64,000 nucleotides of DNA from Streptomyces sp. TS71-3 (GCF_018327685.1 NZ_BNEL01000001.1:5270001-5334000); one strand, 5' to 3'. Positions 40,049 to 51,097 are shown, counted from the first letter of the stretch. The notes: generated from the sequence alone by a model not told the origin. Program-made: numbers and translations.

Positions 40049-41974
40049 ATGACTGAGTATGGCCGGGGCCCAGGTTCCGAACCGTGGTACCCGGAGGACC
40101 CGCTCTACGGGGACGTCGGATACGACGGGCAGCAGGCCCCCACGGGCCAGGTTCCCTACGACGAGCAGCAGCCCGGGCAGTACCCGTACCAGGCGCAGCC
40201 GCAGTACTACCAGCAGCAGGCGCCACAGCACCCGCAGCAGCCGGATCCCTACGGCCAGGGCGGCTCCTACGACCAGTCCGGTGCCTATGACCAGACGGGG
40301 TCCTACGGCCAGTGGGGCACGGGCCAGCAGCCCCTTCCCGGCCAGTACCAGCCGGGGGGTCCCCAGGCGCCGGGCGCCCAGCAGGGCCACCCGCAGGCAC
40401 CCGGCGGGTACGGTCACCCGCAGCAGATGCCCGGGCAGGCCTACGGGATACCGCCCGGACAGAACCCCGGCGCCGGACGGCCCGGGCAGGGCGGATACCC
40501 GGGCCAGGCGCCGGAGCAGTACCAGCAGCACGAGCAGGCCGGCTGGGACACCGGGCAGCACGGGCAGGTCCCGGGCGCCGGCGGTCCGGCCGACCCCTAC
40601 GGCCAGCAGCCCCGCGGGCACCAGGGCCAGGAGCCCGATCCCTACGGCGCCCGCGGTGCCCGGCCGCCCGGCCGGCCGGCGGGGGCCATGCAGCCCGGCC
40701 CCGGCCGCCGCCCCGGTCCGGAGAACGAAGCGGACGCTCCCACCGACTGGGATCCCGGCCCGGACCAGGGCGAGCACGCCTTCTTCGCCGGCGGCGGCGA
40801 TGACGATGACGATGACGACGACGGGCGCGCCGGCCGCGTGGGGCGGCGCGGCCGCGGGGATCGCCACGGCCGCGGCACAGGCCCGGGTAAGAAGCGCCGC
40901 AGCGGGGTCGCCTGCCTCGTGGTGGCCGTGGTCCTCGTCGGCGGTGTCGGCGGGGTGGGCTACCTCGGCTACCAGCTCTACGAGGACCACTTCGGTCCGC
41001 CTCCGGACTTCGCCGGCACCGGGTCCGGGGCGAACGTGACCGTCGAGATCCCCAAGGGCGCGGGCGGCTACACCATGGGGCAGCTGCTCAAGAAGAGCGG
41101 CGTCGTCAAGAGCGTCGACGCGTTCGTGAAGGCGCAGCAGGACAACCCCAAGGGCCAGACCATCCAGGACGGCGTGTACACGCTCAAGAAGCAGATGTCC
41201 GGCGAGAGCGCCGTCGCGCTGATGCTCGACCCGAAGAGCCACAACAGCCTGATCATCTCCGAGGGCCGGCGGAACGCCTGGGTCTACGACCAGATCGACA
41301 AGCGCCTCGGCCTCAAGGGCGGCACCACCGCGGCGGTGGCCAAGAAGGACTGGAAGCAGCTGGGCCTGCCCTCGTGGGCGCTCAACCACAAGAACCTCAA
41401 GGACCCGCTGGAGGGCTTCCTCTATCCGTCGAACTATCCGGTGGCCAAGGGCATGAAGCCCGAGGACATCCTCAAGCGGATGGTGACCATGGCCACGCAG
41501 CAGTACCAGGCGCAGGACCTCGACGCCCGGGCCAAGGAGCTGCATCTCGACGGCCCCTGGCAGGTGATAACGGTCGCGAGCCTGGTCCAGGCCGAGGGCA
41601 AGACCCACGACGACTTCCGCAAGATGGCCGAGGTCGTCTACAACCGCCTCAGCCTGGACAACAGGCAGACCTGGCAACGGCTCCAGTTCGACTCGACCTT
41701 CAACTACCTGAAGGGCCAGAGCAACATCGACATCAGCGAGTCGGAGATCAACAGCAACCACGACCCGTACAACACCTACACGCAGAAGGGCCTCCCGCCG
41801 GGACCGATCGGCAATCCCGGCTCGGAGGCGCTCGCCGCCACCCTCAATCCCACGCACGAGGGCTGGTTCTACTTCGTGGCGACGGACGGGATGAACAAGA
41901 CCGAGTTCGCCAAGACCTACGCCGACTTCCAGAAGCTCAAGGAAAAGTTCAATGACCGCTCGGCCGGCAACTGA
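40049..41974 (+). CDS. mltG: Endolytic murein transglycosylase MltG
   Basis: 641 aa. The first ~230 residues form a cytoplasmic Gln/Tyr/Pro/Gly-rich low-complexity region, followed by a run of eight Asp, a basic stretch and one membrane helix (about 291-313). The extracytoplasmic part is the YceG/MltG domain, with the signature ASLVQAEG around the conserved Glu516. MltG cleaves nascent glycan strands and sets their length. ATG 40049 has an AGGGGATC ribosome-binding site; a GTG at 40001 is a weaker alternative. It overlaps aroE by 23 nt. Confidence 0.94.
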   Translation: MTEYGRGPGSEPWYPEDPLYGDVGYDGQQAPTGQVPYDEQQPGQYPYQAQPQYYQQQAPQHPQQPDPYGQGGSYDQSGAYDQTGSYGQWGTGQQPLPGQYQPGGPQAPGAQQGHPQAPGGYGHPQQMPGQAYGIPPGQNPGAGRPGQGGYPGQAPEQYQQHEQAGWDTGQHGQVPGAGGPADPYGQQPRGHQGQEPDPYGARGARPPGRPAGAMQPGPGRRPGPENEADAPTDWDPGPDQGEHAFFAGGGDDDDDDDDGRAGRVGRRGRGDRHGRGTGPGKKRRSGVACLVVAVVLVGGVGGVGYLGYQLYEDHFGPPPDFAGTGSGANVTVEIPKGAGGYTMGQLLKKSGVVKSVDAFVKAQQDNPKGQTIQDGVYTLKKQMSGESAVALMLDPKSHNSLIISEGRRNAWVYDQIDKRLGLKGGTTAAVAKKDWKQLGLPSWALNHKNLKDPLEGFLYPSNYPVAKGMKPEDILKRMVTMATQQYQAQDLDARAKELHLDGPWQVITVASLVQAEGKTHDDFRKMAEVVYNRLSLDNRQTWQRLQFDSTFNYLKGQSNIDISESEINSNHDPYNTYTQKGLPPGPIGNPGSEALAATLNPTHEGWFYFVATDGMNKTEFAKTYADFQKLKEKFNDRSAGN

Positions 41975-42794
41975 CGCCCGCAGGGCGGCCGTTCTGGGCT
42001 CCCCGATCGCCCATTCGCTCTCGCCCGTGCTGCACCGCGCCGCCTACGCGCACCTCGGGCTCCGCGACTGGACGTACGACCGCTTCCAGGTGGACGAGGC
42101 GGGACTGCCCGGATTCCTCGCGGGGCTGGGCCCGCAGTGGGCGGGCCTGTCCCTGACGATGCCGCTCAAGCGGGCGGTCATCCCGCTGCTCGACGAGATC
42201 AGCGACACCGCCGCGGCCGTGGAGGCCGTCAACACGGTGGTGTTCACGGAGGACGGCCGCAAGGTCGGCGACAACACCGACATCCCCGGCATGATCGCGG
42301 CACTGCGGGAGCGCGGCATCGAGAAGGTCGAGTCCGCGGCGGTGCTCGGTGCGGGTGCCACGGCGTCCTCGGCGCTCGCGGCGCTGTCCCGGATCTGCTC
42401 CGGCGAGGTCGTCGCCTATGTGCGCAGCGAGGCGCGCGCCGCCGAGATGCGGCGCTGGGGCGCACGGCTGGGGGTCGCGGTCCGTACGGCCGGCTGGGCC
42501 GCGGCGGGCGAGGCGCTGGCCGCGCCGCTGGTGATCGCCACGACGCCCGCGGGGGCGGCCGATGCCCTGGCCGCGCAGGTGCCCGAGCGGGTGGGGACCC
42601 TCTTCGACGTCCTCTACGAGCCCTGGCCGACCGCTCTGGCCGAGCATTGGGCCGCGCACGGCGGCGCCGTCGTCGGGGGACTCGATCTCCTCGTGCACCA
42701 GGCCGTGCTCCAGGTCGAGCAGATGACGGGGCTGTCGCCGGCGCCGTTGGACGTGATGCGGGCGGCGGGGGAGCGAGCACTTACGGGGCCGTGA
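41952..42794 (+). CDS. aroE: Shikimate dehydrogenase
   Basis: 280 aa. Reduces 3-dehydroshikimate to shikimate. Shikimate-binding SPIAHSLSP near residue 17, catalytic Lys in SLTMPLK, the GDNTDIPG motif and a nucleotide-binding GAGATASS are visible; the family's NADP loop is degenerate compared with E. coli AroE. It starts inside the mltG end behind AAGGAA. Separated from the aroC-K-B operon by a repeat-rich gap. Confidence 0.93.
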   Translation: MTARPATDARRAAVLGSPIAHSLSPVLHRAAYAHLGLRDWTYDRFQVDEAGLPGFLAGLGPQWAGLSLTMPLKRAVIPLLDEISDTAAAVEAVNTVVFTEDGRKVGDNTDIPGMIAALRERGIEKVESAAVLGAGATASSALAALSRICSGEVVAYVRSEARAAEMRRWGARLGVAVRTAGWAAAGEALAAPLVIATTPAGAADALAAQVPERVGTLFDVLYEPWPTALAEHWAAHGGAVVGGLDLLVHQAVLQVEQMTGLSPAPLDVMRAAGERALTGP

Positions 42795-43419
42795 GGCCCC
42801 GGGGGTGCCCGTTTGTGGGGTACCGCTCCTTCTCCGGCCGGGTTGGCCGGCGGGCCCTTTTGCGCAGTTCCCCGCGCCCCTTTTTCAACGGCCTGTGCGG
42901 TGGTGCTGTGTTTTCCGGATCGTCTGCCGGGGCGTGGCTGGTTGCGCAGTTCCCGGCGCCCCTTTTCCACCGGCCTGTGCGGTGGTGCTGTGTTTTCCGG
43001 ATCGTCTGCCGGTGGATGGCTGCTGTCGCGCGGTTCCCCGTGCCCCTTTGGGGCGCGTCCGGTGCCCGAACGACGGCCCCTGCCCGGGAAAGGGGCGCGG
43101 GGAACCGCGCGAGCAACCACGACGAAACCCGCACACATCCAGGACCCCAGGCGCAGCGCCAGGAGGGTCGCGGGGAACCGCGCGACAGCCGCGGTGGAAC
43201 GGCAGGTGCGGACGGCCTCAGGTGGCACCTCGAGGAGAGGCGCCGAAGGCGTCTGTGAAGGGGCGCGGGACTGTCCGCGTGGGCGCGAGGGTGTCCCGTC
43301 CTGTGGACCGTGCCGCGGGTCAGGGCGTGGGGCGTGGGAGGATCGGGGGAGGCGGGGCAGGGGCGCGCGGGTGTCCGGTCGCCTTCTTGCAGTTCCGGGC
43401 GCGAGGATGAGGAGCATCG
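42795..43419. other. 625-bp gene-free repeat region between aroE and aroC
   Basis: No frame here looks like a gene. The region contains several copies of a GC-rich palindromic motif, GCGCAGTTCCCCGCGCCCCT: forward at 42862, 42944 and (diverged) 43027, and inverted at 43091-43110 and about 43167-43186. The forward 43027 and inverted 43091 copies can pair into a long hairpin. The last ~200 bp should hold the aroC promoter, but no clear one was seen. Confidence 0.75.
42860..43022 (+). repeat. Tandem duplication of an ~82-bp unit
   Basis: Copy 1 spans 42860-42941 and copy 2 spans 42942-43022. Both begin TTGCGCAGTTCCC and include an almost identical ~40-bp core (GCCTGTGCGGTGGTGCTGTG, then TTTTCCGGATCGTCTGCCGG). 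A third diverged start follows at 43024. Confidence 0.85.
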
Positions 43420-46309
<2,890 letters not shown>

Positions 46310-46315
46310 CGGCAC

Positions 46316-46355
46316 TGCCCGGCCACGGGCTGGAAACACCCGTGGCCACCGGGCA
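46316..46355 (+). terminator. Terminator hairpin after aroB
   Basis: TGCCCGG + CCACGGG pairs with CCCGTGG + CCGGGCA (3-nt bulge, 9-nt loop), starting 7 bp after the aroB stop. No T tract. Confidence 0.6.
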
Positions 46356-46472
46356 CTTCCCGGTCCACCCGGTCGTTCGCACCAACGGCGGCCGGGGAAG
46401 GGTACCGTTCAGTAGCACCGGGGCCGAGGCCCCCGCCCGCGCCATCGCCTGTACGAGACGGAGTGCCACCGG

Positions 46473-47624
46473 ATGCCTCACGCAGTGGGATCACCGCTGC
46501 CGCCGCCCCCTCGCCCGGGGCACGGACCGGCCGCCGACGGCCATCAGAGCCCGGTGAACGATCCGGTGACCCTGTCGCTGGCCGCGCAGCCGCGCGATCC
46601 CGCAGGCGCGCCCGGTGCGCCGGGCGCGGGGCTCCCGGGCCGGCCGGATGTGCCGGGCACCGCTGTCGACGCCATGGGCGTGCCCCTTTCCGGGCCGGGC
46701 GCCTCTCCGGTGGCCCCGGCGCCTCCTGTCGTGCCCCAGGCCGGAAGCGCCGGACCGGGCGGGCCGCTGGGGGTTCCCGGCCACGCAGCCATGGGCGCGG
46801 CGGTACCGCCGGGGCCCGCGCAGGGCCCCGGACACCTCACCCATCAACCCCCGGCACCGGGTGGCGCGCCGCCGCCTCCGCCGATGCCGACTCCCGTGCC
46901 GCAGACGCCCGCTCCCGCCCCCGTACCCCAGGCGCCGGGTCCCTCCGTGCCGCACCCCGCGCCGATGTCGCACGGTGGGGAGACGACGGGGCACCTCCAG
47001 CTGCCGCCGGGCGGCCCGGTGGCCGTGCCCAGCCCGCCGCCCGCCACGACCGGCGCGGACCCCACGACCGCCACGCTCGCGGTGCTGCTGATCGGCCCGG
47101 CGGGCGCGGGCAAGACGAGCGTGGCCCGCTACTGGGCCGAGCGGCGCCCGGCGCCCACGGCGCACATCAGCCTCGACGACGTCCGCGAGTGGGTGCGCTC
47201 GGGCTTCGCCGACCCCCAGTCCGGCTGGAACGACCACTCGGAGGCGCAGTACCGCCTGGCCCGCCGCACCTGCGGATTCGCCGCGCGGAACTTCCTCGCC
47301 AACGGCATCTCCTGCATCCTCGACGACGCGGTCTTCCCGGACCGCCCCGTGGTCGGCCTCGGCGGCTGGAAACGGCACGTCGGCCCCGGACTCCTGCCGG
47401 TCGTACTCCTCCCCGGCCTGGAGATCGTCCTGGAACGCAACGCGGAACGCTCCGGCAACCGCCGCCTCACGGACGAGGAGGTGGCCCGCATCCACGGCAG
47501 AATGGCGGGCTGGTACGGCTCGGGCCTGCCCATCATCGACAACTCCCACATGGACATAGCGGAAGCGGCCCACGCCCTGGACGAGGTCCTGGCCCGAGCC
47601 ATAGCCAGCCCCCCGACCTGGTAG
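46473..47624 (+). CDS. P-loop kinase-like protein with Pro-rich N-terminal half
   Basis: 383 aa. The first ~200 residues are Pro/Ala/Gly low-complexity sequence. The C-terminal half is an AAA_33/zeta-toxin-like P-loop domain: Walker A GPAGAGKTS near residue 209, then ISLDDVREWVRSGF and later IVLERNAERSGNR, which resemble the substrate-binding and LID regions of small-molecule kinases. No antitoxin-like neighbour is present, and I recall an orthologue at the same place in other Streptomyces, so it is probably a housekeeping kinase of unknown substrate. Weak ribosome-binding site. Confidence 0.85.
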   Translation: MPHAVGSPLPPPPRPGHGPAADGHQSPVNDPVTLSLAAQPRDPAGAPGAPGAGLPGRPDVPGTAVDAMGVPLSGPGASPVAPAPPVVPQAGSAGPGGPLGVPGHAAMGAAVPPGPAQGPGHLTHQPPAPGGAPPPPPMPTPVPQTPAPAPVPQAPGPSVPHPAPMSHGGETTGHLQLPPGGPVAVPSPPPATTGADPTTATLAVLLIGPAGAGKTSVARYWAERRPAPTAHISLDDVREWVRSGFADPQSGWNDHSEAQYRLARRTCGFAARNFLANGISCILDDAVFPDRPVVGLGGWKRHVGPGLLPVVLLPGLEIVLERNAERSGNRRLTDEEVARIHGRMAGWYGSGLPIIDNSHMDIAEAAHALDEVLARAIASPPTW

Positions 47625-47680
47625 GCAGACCGCATCCCGGGGCCGCGGGGCCCGCGAGAACATCCCCCACCGGCCGTTGG

Positions 47681-47710
47681 CCCGGAAGGACCCGGAAGGA
47701 CCCGGAAGGA
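47681..47710 (+). repeat. Three perfect 10-bp tandem repeats
   Basis: CCCGGAAGGA occurs three times in succession. Confidence 0.9.
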
Positions 47711-47760
47711 CAGAGACTGCCCCTTCGGGCCGGTGGCGACCTGCAAGGTGCGCCGTGACC

Positions 47761-47837
47761 GGTCGCGCAGCTCCCCGCGCCCCTCAACGACGGGGCTGAG
47801 CCCCGGCCCACTCAGGGGCGCGGCGAACTGCGCGACC
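47761..47837. repeat. REP-like palindromic unit
   Basis: Left arm 47761-47784 (begins GGTCGCGCAGCTCCCCGCGC) and right arm 47814-47837 are 24-bp inverted copies with two mismatches. A smaller CGGGGCTGAGCCCCG hairpin lies inside. Confidence 0.8.
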
Positions 47838-47939
47838 AGCCGATGACAGGCGGTTGGTCCGAAGACAACAGAAGCACCCGCTCCGAGGCCGGGCAGACCC
47901 CAGGCTGCGCCGACCCTGGCCGTAGACATGTGCCCCGAC

Positions 47940-47963
47940 AGGGGCGCGGGGAACTGCGCGACC
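47940..47963 (-). repeat. Half unit of the REP-like palindrome
   Basis: AGGGGCGCGGGGAACTGCGC followed by GACCAGCC, the same right-arm sequence as at 47814, without a matching left arm. Confidence 0.75.
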
Positions 47964-48121
47964 AGCCGACCACCGGCCGCGGATCCGGAAGCGACAGAAG
48001 CCACGCCACCGCGGCGGGCCGGCGCCCCAGCCCCCCACCGCGGCGGGCGGCGGCCCCCGCGAACCGCAGACCACCCGACCGCACAGAAGAGCCCACAGAA
48101 ACCCAGTCAGCCGCATAGAAC

Positions 48122-48151
48122 CGGGCCCGGGCCACCCCGGGCCCGTACGCT
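48122..48151 (+). promoter_or_regulatory. Hairpin abutting a leaderless -10 of the pepQ-like gene
   Basis: A 10-bp perfect stem (CGGGCCCGGG/CCCGGGCCCG, 48122-48145) ends 1 base before TACGCT (48146-48151). The -10 ends 6 nt before ATG 48158, and there is no ribosome-binding site. The stem occupies the space of a -35. Confidence 0.45.
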
Positions 48152-48157
48152 CGGGTC

Positions 48158-49279
48158 ATGTCAGAGGTGTTCGCGGCCCGAAGAGACCGGCTCAGGGCGT
48201 ACTGCGCCGCCGGCGGCAGCGCCACCGCGCTGGTCTCGCGGCCCGCCAACGTCCGCTACCTCACCGGCGCCGCACCCCCCGGCGCCGTCCTCCTGCTCGG
48301 CAGGGACCCCCTCGACGGGGACCAGGACGTCCTGGTGTGCTCCGCCACCCCCACCGACCAGCCGGACGAGGGGCACCCCGACGAGACGCTCGCCACCAGG
48401 GTCCTGGACTCCTTCGGCGGCGACCCCGCGGTGGCCGCCGCCGACCTGGCCGCCGCCGCCGGCGCCGACTCCCTCGCCCTGGAGGAGCACGACCTCACGG
48501 TGGCCCGGCACCGCGCCCTGCACACCAGGGCCCCGCGCCTCCGGCTCACGGACCTCGGCGGCGCCGTGGAGCAGCTCAGGTACGTCAAGGACGAGGAGGA
48601 GATCTCCTGCCTGCGGATCGCCGCGGAGATCGCGGACCAGGCCCTCGGCGAGCTGCTGGAGTCGATCCTGGTCGGCCGCACCGAACGCCACCTCGCCCTG
48701 GAGCTGGAACGCCGGCTCGTCGACCACGGCGCCGACGGCCCCGCTTTCGCCACCAGCGTGGCCACCGGCCCGAACGCCGGCAGCCCCGGCCACGTCCCCA
48801 CCGACCGCAGGGTCGAGGAGGGCGACTTCCTCTCGGTCTGCCTGGGCGCCGCCTACCGCGGCTACCGGTGCGAGATCGGGCGCACCTTCGTCATCGGCAC
48901 CTCGCCCGCCGACTGGCAGGTGGAGCTGTATGATCTGGTGTTCGCGGCCCAGCGCGCCGGCCGGGAGGCACTGGCACCGGGCACCCCGTGCCGCGATGTC
49001 GACCGTGCGGCCCGCCAGGTGCTCGACTCGGCCGGGTACGCTCGGGGCCTCACCCAGCTGACCGGACACGGCGTGGGACTCGAAATCGACGAGGACCCGC
49101 AGCTTGCGCCCACCGCCATGGGTAAACTGGACGCTTGCGTGCCGGTCACCGTCGAACCGGGGGTCCACCTCCCGGGCAGGGGCGGGGTCCGGATCGATGA
49201 CACGCTCGTCGTCCGCTCCGAGGCGGACGGCGGCCCCGAGCTACTCACCATCACGACCAAGGAGCTGCTCGCGCTCTAG
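48158..49279 (+). CDS. M24 family (Xaa-Pro peptidase-like) protein with altered metal ligands
   Basis: 373 aa with the creatinase-like N-domain and pita-bread C-domain. The five metal-ligand positions of active aminopeptidase P/prolidase read D, D, H, E, E. Here the matching segments are [11 protein letters not shown] (Cys for the first Asp), CEIGRTF (Glu for the second Asp), GHGVGLE (His kept), VEPGVHL (Glu kept) and GVRIDDT (Asp for the last Glu). It may use a different metal or be a non-catalytic relative. In mycobacteria the gene before efp is called pepQ. Leaderless start is likely. Confidence 0.9.
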   Translation: MSEVFAARRDRLRAYCAAGGSATALVSRPANVRYLTGAAPPGAVLLLGRDPLDGDQDVLVCSATPTDQPDEGHPDETLATRVLDSFGGDPAVAAADLAAAAGADSLALEEHDLTVARHRALHTRAPRLRLTDLGGAVEQLRYVKDEEEISCLRIAAEIADQALGELLESILVGRTERHLALELERRLVDHGADGPAFATSVATGPNAGSPGHVPTDRRVEEGDFLSVCLGAAYRGYRCEIGRTFVIGTSPADWQVELYDLVFAAQRAGREALAPGTPCRDVDRAARQVLDSAGYARGLTQLTGHGVGLEIDEDPQLAPTAMGKLDACVPVTVEPGVHLPGRGGVRIDDTLVVRSEADGGPELLTITTKELLAL

Positions 49280-49383
49280 CGCCCCAACAGGCAACGTTCG
49301 CCCCGTCGCGCAAACGTCACCTGCCGGGGCACTGGCGCACGCCCCGGGTCGTCCACCAGCGTCATCCAGGAGAATCCGCAACC

Positions 49384-49950
49384 GTGGCTTCCACGAACGA
49401 CCTCAAGAACGGCATGGTGCTCAAGCTCGACTCGGGCCAGCTCTGGTCCGTCGTCGAGTTCCAGCACGTCAAGCCCGGCAAGGGCCCTGCATTCGTGCGC
49501 ACCAAGCTCAAGAACGTGCTCTCCGGCAAGGTCGTCGACAAGACGTTCAACGCCGGCGTCAAGGTCGACACGGCCACCGTCGACAAGCGCGGAATGCAGT
49601 TCTCCTACATGGACGGCGACTACTTCGTCTTCATGGACATGGAGACCTACGACCAGCTCCACGTCGACCGCAAGGCCGTCGGCGACGCCGCGAACTTCCT
49701 CGTGGAGGGCTTCGACGCGGTCGTCGCCCAGCACGAGGGCGAGGTGCTCTACGTCGAGCTCCCGGCCGCCGTCGAGCTCACCGTCCAGGAGACCGAGCCC
49801 GGCGTCCAGGGGGACCGCTCCACCGGCGGCACCAAGCCCGCCACGCTGGAGACCGGCCACCAGATCCAGGTCCCGCTGTTCATCACCAGCGGCGAGAAGA
49901 TCAAGGTCGACACCCGCTCCAGCGACTACCTCGGCCGGGTGAACGGCTGA
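49384..49950 (+). CDS. efp: Elongation factor P
   Basis: 188 aa, three-domain EF-P that relieves ribosome stalling at polyproline. The loop that enters the peptidyl-transferase centre reads PGKGPAF: a Lys at the tip within a palindromic PGKGP. That form is known from EF-Ps that work without lysine modification. GTG start after AGGAGA. It is followed 2 bp later by nusB. Confidence 0.97.
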   Translation: MASTNDLKNGMVLKLDSGQLWSVVEFQHVKPGKGPAFVRTKLKNVLSGKVVDKTFNAGVKVDTATVDKRGMQFSYMDGDYFVFMDMETYDQLHVDRKAVGDAANFLVEGFDAVVAQHEGEVLYVELPAAVELTVQETEPGVQGDRSTGGTKPATLETGHQIQVPLFITSGEKIKVDTRSSDYLGRVNG

Positions 49951-49952
49951 CC

Positions 49953-50384
49953 GTGGCTGCCCGTAACACGGCCCGCAAGCGTGCCTTCCAGATCATCTTC
50001 GAGGCCGACCACCGGGGCGCCGACGTCCTGACGGTCCTCGGGGACTGGGTGCGGCACGCCCGGACCGACACCCGGCAGCCGCCGGTGAGCGAGTACACGA
50101 TGCAGCTGATCGAGGGTTACGCCAAACGGGCGAAGCGCATCGACGAGCTGCTGGCGCAGTACGCGGTGGGCTGGACCCTCGACCGGATGCCGGTCGTGGA
50201 CCGCAACATCCTGCGTCTCGGCGCGTACGAACTGATCTGGGTCGACGAGACCCCCGACGCGGTCGTCCTCGACGAGGCCGTCCAGCTCGCCAAGGAGTTC
50301 TCCACCGACGAGTCCCCGGCCTTCGTCAACGGCCTTCTCGGCCGGCTGAAGGACCTCAAGCCGAGCCTGCGCCGCGAGGAGTGA
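49953..50384 (+). CDS. nusB: Transcription antitermination factor NusB
   Basis: 143-aa all-helical NusB; binds boxA RNA with S10 in rRNA antitermination. ARNTARKRAFQIIFEAD at the start and ELIWVDETPDAVVLDEAVQ later are typical. GTG 2 bp after the efp stop, with no ribosome-binding site of its own, so translation is probably coupled to efp. Confidence 0.96.
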   Translation: MAARNTARKRAFQIIFEADHRGADVLTVLGDWVRHARTDTRQPPVSEYTMQLIEGYAKRAKRIDELLAQYAVGWTLDRMPVVDRNILRLGAYELIWVDETPDAVVLDEAVQLAKEFSTDESPAFVNGLLGRLKDLKPSLRREE

Positions 50385-50387
50385 GCC

Positions 50388-50426
50388 GGGGCGTGCTGCG
50401 CGCCCGGTGGGCGCGCAGCACGCCCC
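50388..50426 (+). terminator. Terminator of the pepQ-efp-nusB region
   Basis: A perfect 18-bp stem (GGGGCGTGCTGCGCGCCC and its complement) with a 3-nt loop, 4 bp after the nusB stop. Confidence 0.75.
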
Positions 50427-50441
50427 GCACGAGGAACGCCG

Positions 50442-50472
50442 AGGGCGGGCCCATCGCTGATGGGCCCGCCCT
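50442..50472. terminator. Terminator between convergent nusB and bldD
   Basis: A perfect 14-bp stem (AGGGCGGGCCCATC/GATGGGCCCGCCCT) with a GCT loop, 34 bp from the bldD stop. Read on the minus strand it serves bldD. Confidence 0.75.
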
Positions 50473-50506
50473 TCGACGTGACGTTTCTCCCCGCTTCGGG
50501 TGAGCT

Positions 50507-51007
50507 TCAGCTCTCCTCGTGCGCCACGGCGCGGCGCGCGTCCGCGTCGAGGACGCCCCAGTTGATGAGCTGCTCGGTCAGGACGGAAGGCGACTGGTCG
50601 TAGATGACCGCAAGGGTGCGCAGGTCGTCCTGGCGGATCGACAGCACCTTGCCGTTGTAGTCGCCGCGCTGGGACTGGATCGTCGCGGCATAGCGCTGCA
50701 GCGGGCCGGCCTTCTCTGCCGGGACGTGGGCCAGGCGCTCCAGATCCAGGACGAGCTTCGGCGGCGGCTCGGCGGCCCCGCCGGGCGTGGTGCCCGGCAG
50801 CAGCTCCTGCACCGGCACGCCGTAGAAGTCCGCCAGCTCGGCCAGACGCTGCACGGTCACGGCACGGTCGCCGCGCTCGTACGACCCGACCACGACCGCC
50901 TTCCAACGTCCCTGGGACTTCTCCTCCACGCCGTGGAGGGAAAGGCCCTGCTGGGTGCGGATGGCTCGGAGCTTCGCCCCGAGCTGTTTGGCGTATTCGC
51001 TGGACAT
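50507..51007 (-). CDS. bldD: Developmental transcriptional regulator BldD
   Basis: 166 aa. Master repressor of Streptomyces sporulation genes during vegetative growth; it dimerises around a c-di-GMP tetramer. The N-terminal HTH (about 8-70) is followed by the C-terminal c-di-GMP domain, where the binding motif RGD-X8-RQDD is intact (Arg114, Asp116, Arg125, Asp128). ATG 51007 gives the known MSSEYAKQLG start; the in-frame ATG at 51025 is not needed. The promoter carries a BldD operator at the predicted transcription start, consistent with autorepression. Diverges from pyrR. Confidence 0.98.
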   Translation of the reverse strand: MSSEYAKQLGAKLRAIRTQQGLSLHGVEEKSQGRWKAVVVGSYERGDRAVTVQRLAELADFYGVPVQELLPGTTPGGAAEPPPKLVLDLERLAHVPAEKAGPLQRYAATIQSQRGDYNGKVLSIRQDDLRTLAVIYDQSPSVLTEQLINWGVLDADARRAVAHEES

Positions 51008-51053
51008 ATGGCTCCCCGGACGCAATATCGACGTGCGGCTCAGCCGCGTGGCT

Positions 51054-51064
51054 GGTGACTCACT
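51054..51064 (-). promoter_or_regulatory. BldD box in the bldD promoter
   Basis: Read on the minus strand this is AGTGAGTCACC, an essentially perfect match to the BldD consensus AGTGA-(n)-TCACC. It begins 3 nt after the -10, so it covers the transcription start. Confidence 0.8.
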
Positions 51065-51067
51065 GTG

Positions 51068-51097
51068 AGGTTACGCAGCGTTACGGGGGTCCGTCAA
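51068..51097 (-). promoter_or_regulatory. bldD promoter
   Basis: On the minus strand: -35 TTGACG (51097-51092), an 18-bp spacer and -10 TAACCT (51073-51068). The predicted start is near 51061-51058, inside the BldD box, with a ~52-nt leader. Confidence 0.75.

Larger units (their letters stand above)
47625..48157. other. 533-bp gene-free region with REP-like palindromes
   Basis: Between the P-loop protein and the PepQ-like gene. It holds a 10-bp triplet repeat, a full palindromic unit and a half unit of the same motif found near 43 kb, and a final hairpin with a -10. No credible coding frame. Confidence 0.75.

Noticed and set aside
41582..41600. MltG motif reads ASLVQAEG where the E. coli form has ASIVEKE, suggesting loss of the catalytic Glu
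   Set aside because: The second Glu of the motif is kept, and I recall VQAE as the normal actinobacterial form, so loss of activity cannot be argued.
35444..41857. A 2137-codon open frame on the minus strand opposite rpsD, alaS, ruvX and mltG
   Set aside because: It is antisense to several unmistakable genes and has the Val/Gly/Leu/Arg-rich composition of a GC-driven shadow frame.
42805..43410. Frames of 200-300 codons across the aroE-aroC gap
   Set aside because: They run through palindromic repeats and a tandem duplication; their composition is that of repeat translation rather than protein.
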